DNA from: Chryseobacterium gleum | Lineage (GTDB): Bacteria; Bacteroidota; Bacteroidia; Flavobacteriales_D; Crocinitomicaceae | Direction: 5' to 3' | Length of the DNA: 8,476 nucleotides | Assembly (NCBI GenBank): GCA_943326315.2 | Contig: CALPSU020000099.1 | Coordinates: forward strand, 1 to 8,476 | Shown here: piece by piece, positions 7,064 to 8,476 of the stretch | Position numbering within the stretch: the first letter of the stretch is position 1 | How the letters are laid out: every line of letters starts with the position of its first letter | The notes under the pieces: model-generated | The model's database searches: none | The model's input: the letters and a program-made list of their open reading frames with translations, nothing else | What the model was told of the DNA's origin: nothing | Program-made: the position numbers and the translations under genes

Positions 7064-8302
7064 ATGCAAAAAATTTTAATTATTGGCTTTGTTTGGCCTG
7101 AACCAAATTCCTCAGCTGCGGGAAAAAGAATGCTTCAATTAATAGATTCTTTTCTTTCAGAGGGAGCTAAAATCACTTTTGCAAGTACTGCTTCAGACAG
7201 TGATTTTATGTTTGATGTGCAAGAATTAGGAATTGATAAAGTAAGTATAGAATTAAACAATTCTAGTTTTGACGAGTTTGTGAAGCAATTAGATCCCTCA
7301 ATTGTTCTTTTTGATCGCTTTATCGTTGAGGAACAATTTGGATGGAGAGTTTCAGAAATTTGTCCGGATGCAATTCGAATTCTGGATACAGAAGATCTTC
7401 ATTGTCTTCGATCGGCGCGTCAATTAGCAGTAAAAGAAAAAAGAGAATTTGCATTAGAAGATTTGAATAAGCTCGACATCACTAAAAGAGAAATCGCCAG
7501 TATTTTAAGATGTGATCTTACCTTAATCATTTCTACTTTTGAAATGGAAATCTTACAAAATCATTTTAAAATCGATACTTCACTTTTACTTTATCTACCA
7601 TTATTATCCCCTCTAATCACGAAAGAAGTTTTTGAAAAATGGAAAACGTTTGAAGAAAGAAATCACTTCATTTTCATCGGAAATTTTCTGCACGAACCAA
7701 ATTGGGATGCCGTTAAATATTTGAAAGAAGAAATTTGGCCAATCATCAGAAAAGCACTTCCAACAATAGAACTCCATATTTACGGAGCTTATCCTTCTCA
7801 GAAAGTACTTCAATTGCATCAACCTAAAGAAGGATTTTTAATAAAAGGAAGAGCCGAAAATGCACAGGAAGTAGTTTCAAAAGCAAAAGTAACCATTGTT
7901 CCCTTAAGGTTTGGAGCAGGAATTAAAGGAAAGCTAATCGAAGCAATGCAATGCGGAACTCCCAGTGTAACAACATCTATCGGAGCGGAAGGAATGAAGA
8001 AATCTTTGGATTGGAACGGAATTATAGCGAATGATCCATTAGAAATTGCCAATGCTTCCATTGATTTATATATCAATAAAGCGCGATGGCAGAAATCACA
8101 ACAAAACGGTGTTGAAATTCTTAAAAAATGCTATTTACCTAGCAATGGGAAAAGTGATTTTATGAATACTTTGAAAGATTTAGAGATCAATATTAAAAAT
8201 CATCGAACTCAGAACTTTATGGGGGCAATGTTGATGCATCATTCAATTTCGAGCACGAAGTTTATGTCGAAGTGGATTGAGGAGAAAAACAAAGCTTATT
8301 GA
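7064..8302 (+). CDS. GT-B fold glycosyltransferase, GT4-like (glycosyl transferase group 1)
   Basis: This 412-residue cytoplasmic enzyme probably transfers a sugar from a nucleotide-sugar donor; donor and acceptor cannot be read from sequence. The N-terminal Rossmann half opens with KILIIGFVWPEPNSSAAG (residues 3-20), the acceptor-side loop, and carries LDTEDLHCLR (107-116), a motif typical of this Bacteroidota subfamily. The C-terminal half starts at HFIFIGNFLHEPNWDAVKYL (201-220), the usual F-x-G-x(5)-PN-x-DA motif, and contains VPLRFGAGIKGKLIEAMQCG (279-298), the donor-binding region. Here Glu293 is the conserved second Glu of the E-x7-E motif; the first Glu is replaced by Gly286 in the GAGIKGK form. 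No signal peptide or membrane segment is evident. The start is fixed by an in-frame TAA at 7058-7060. The gap to the MORN_2 gene is 11 bases. A role in surface polysaccharide or glycoprotein synthesis is an inference. Confidence 0.9.
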   Translation: MQKILIIGFVWPEPNSSAAGKRMLQLIDSFLSEGAKITFASTASDSDFMFDVQELGIDKVSIELNNSSFDEFVKQLDPSIVLFDRFIVEEQFGWRVSEICPDAIRILDTEDLHCLRSARQLAVKEKREFALEDLNKLDITKREIASILRCDLTLIISTFEMEILQNHFKIDTSLLLYLPLLSPLITKEVFEKWKTFEERNHFIFIGNFLHEPNWDAVKYLKEEIWPIIRKALPTIELHIYGAYPSQKVLQLHQPKEGFLIKGRAENAQEVVSKAKVTIVPLRFGAGIKGKLIEAMQCGTPSVTTSIGAEGMKKSLDWNGIIANDPLEIANASIDLYINKARWQKSQQNGVEILKKCYLPSNGKSDFMNTLKDLEINIKNHRTQNFMGAMLMHHSISSTKFMSKWIEEKNKAY

Positions 8303-8338
8303 CTCGAATTTTTGCATCTCAACATCCAAAAAAATGTT

Positions 8339-8346
8339 TAATTTTG
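8339..8346 (+). promoter_or_regulatory. Bacteroidota-type -7 element just upstream of the DUF4286-like gene
   Basis: TAATTTTG matches TAnnTTTG exactly. A TTTG at 8311-8314 could be the -33 box, although the 24-base gap is longer than usual. The ATG starts only four bases after the motif, so a transcript from here would have almost no leader. Confidence 0.35.
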
Positions 8347-8350
8347 TAGT

Positions 8351-8476
8351 ATGATTTTATACAATGTAACGGTTAGTATTGACACAAACATTCATGAAGA
8401 ATGGTTGGAATGGATGCGTTCTACACATATCCCCCAAGTAATGGAAACAGGTTGCTTTTTAGAAAGTAGAATTTCA
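8351..8476 (+). CDS. DUF4286-family protein, N-terminal part only
   Basis: Forty-two codons are visible before the window ends. The protein opens with MILYNVTVSID, then HEEWLEWMRSTHIPQVMETGCF, which matches the start of the DUF4286 family: a beta strand with YNVTV, a helix with EEW-x-x-W-[ML], and HIP-x-[VM]-x-x-[TG]-x-F. The family is small (roughly 100 residues), cytoplasmic, common in Bacteroidota and of unknown function; its fold is thought to be dimeric alpha/beta-barrel-like. An in-frame TAA at 8339-8341 rules out any upstream ATG start. It follows the glycosyltransferase gene by 48 bases in the same direction, with no clear terminator between. It may have its own promoter at 8339-8346. 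Confidence 0.8.
   Translation, partial: MILYNVTVSIDTNIHEEWLEWMRSTHIPQVMETGCFLESRIS

Noticed and set aside
7819..8076. Minus-strand frame of 85 codons inside the glycosyltransferase gene.
   Set aside because: The plus strand here encodes the conserved donor-binding region of the glycosyltransferase; the antisense translation has no recognisable features.

Overview
The window looks like Bacteroidota DNA, most likely from the order Flavobacteriales. It is AT-rich and lacks clear Shine-Dalgarno sites. Two starts are preceded by matches to the Bacteroidota -7 element TAnnTTTG. The largest gene ends in a type B (gliding-motility-associated, CHU_C-like) type IX secretion sorting domain. The last gene looks like DUF4286, a family I know mainly from this phylum. 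A genus cannot be read from the sequence.

Layout. Positions 1-353 (minus strand) hold the 5' part of an S4-domain rRNA pseudouridine synthase with a long Lys/Ser-rich N-terminal extension. Positions 354-663 are an AT-rich divergent intergenic region. Positions 664-6393 encode a 1909-residue exported modular protein: a signal peptide, about 12 PKD modules, nine tandem repeats of about 82 residues, and the type B sorting domain. Positions 6498-7052 encode a small exported protein with six 24-residue MORN_2/YwqK-type repeats. Eleven bases later, 7064-8302 encode a GT-B (GT4-like) glycosyltransferase. Positions 8351-8476 hold the start of a DUF4286-like gene that runs off the window.

How they fit together. 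The giant protein is probably moved across the outer membrane by the type IX system and held at, or released from, the cell surface as an adhesin or structural fibre. No PorP/SprF-like partner or other secretion gene is present, so it looks like an orphan substrate. The MORN_2 gene and the glycosyltransferase gene are close enough to be co-transcribed. The pseudouridine synthase and DUF4286 genes appear to be unrelated housekeeping or conserved genes. I found no tRNA, rRNA, CRISPR array, insertion sequence or prophage gene. The least ordinary feature is the very regular architecture of the giant protein: 21 extracellular modules, nearly all with one pair of cysteines.
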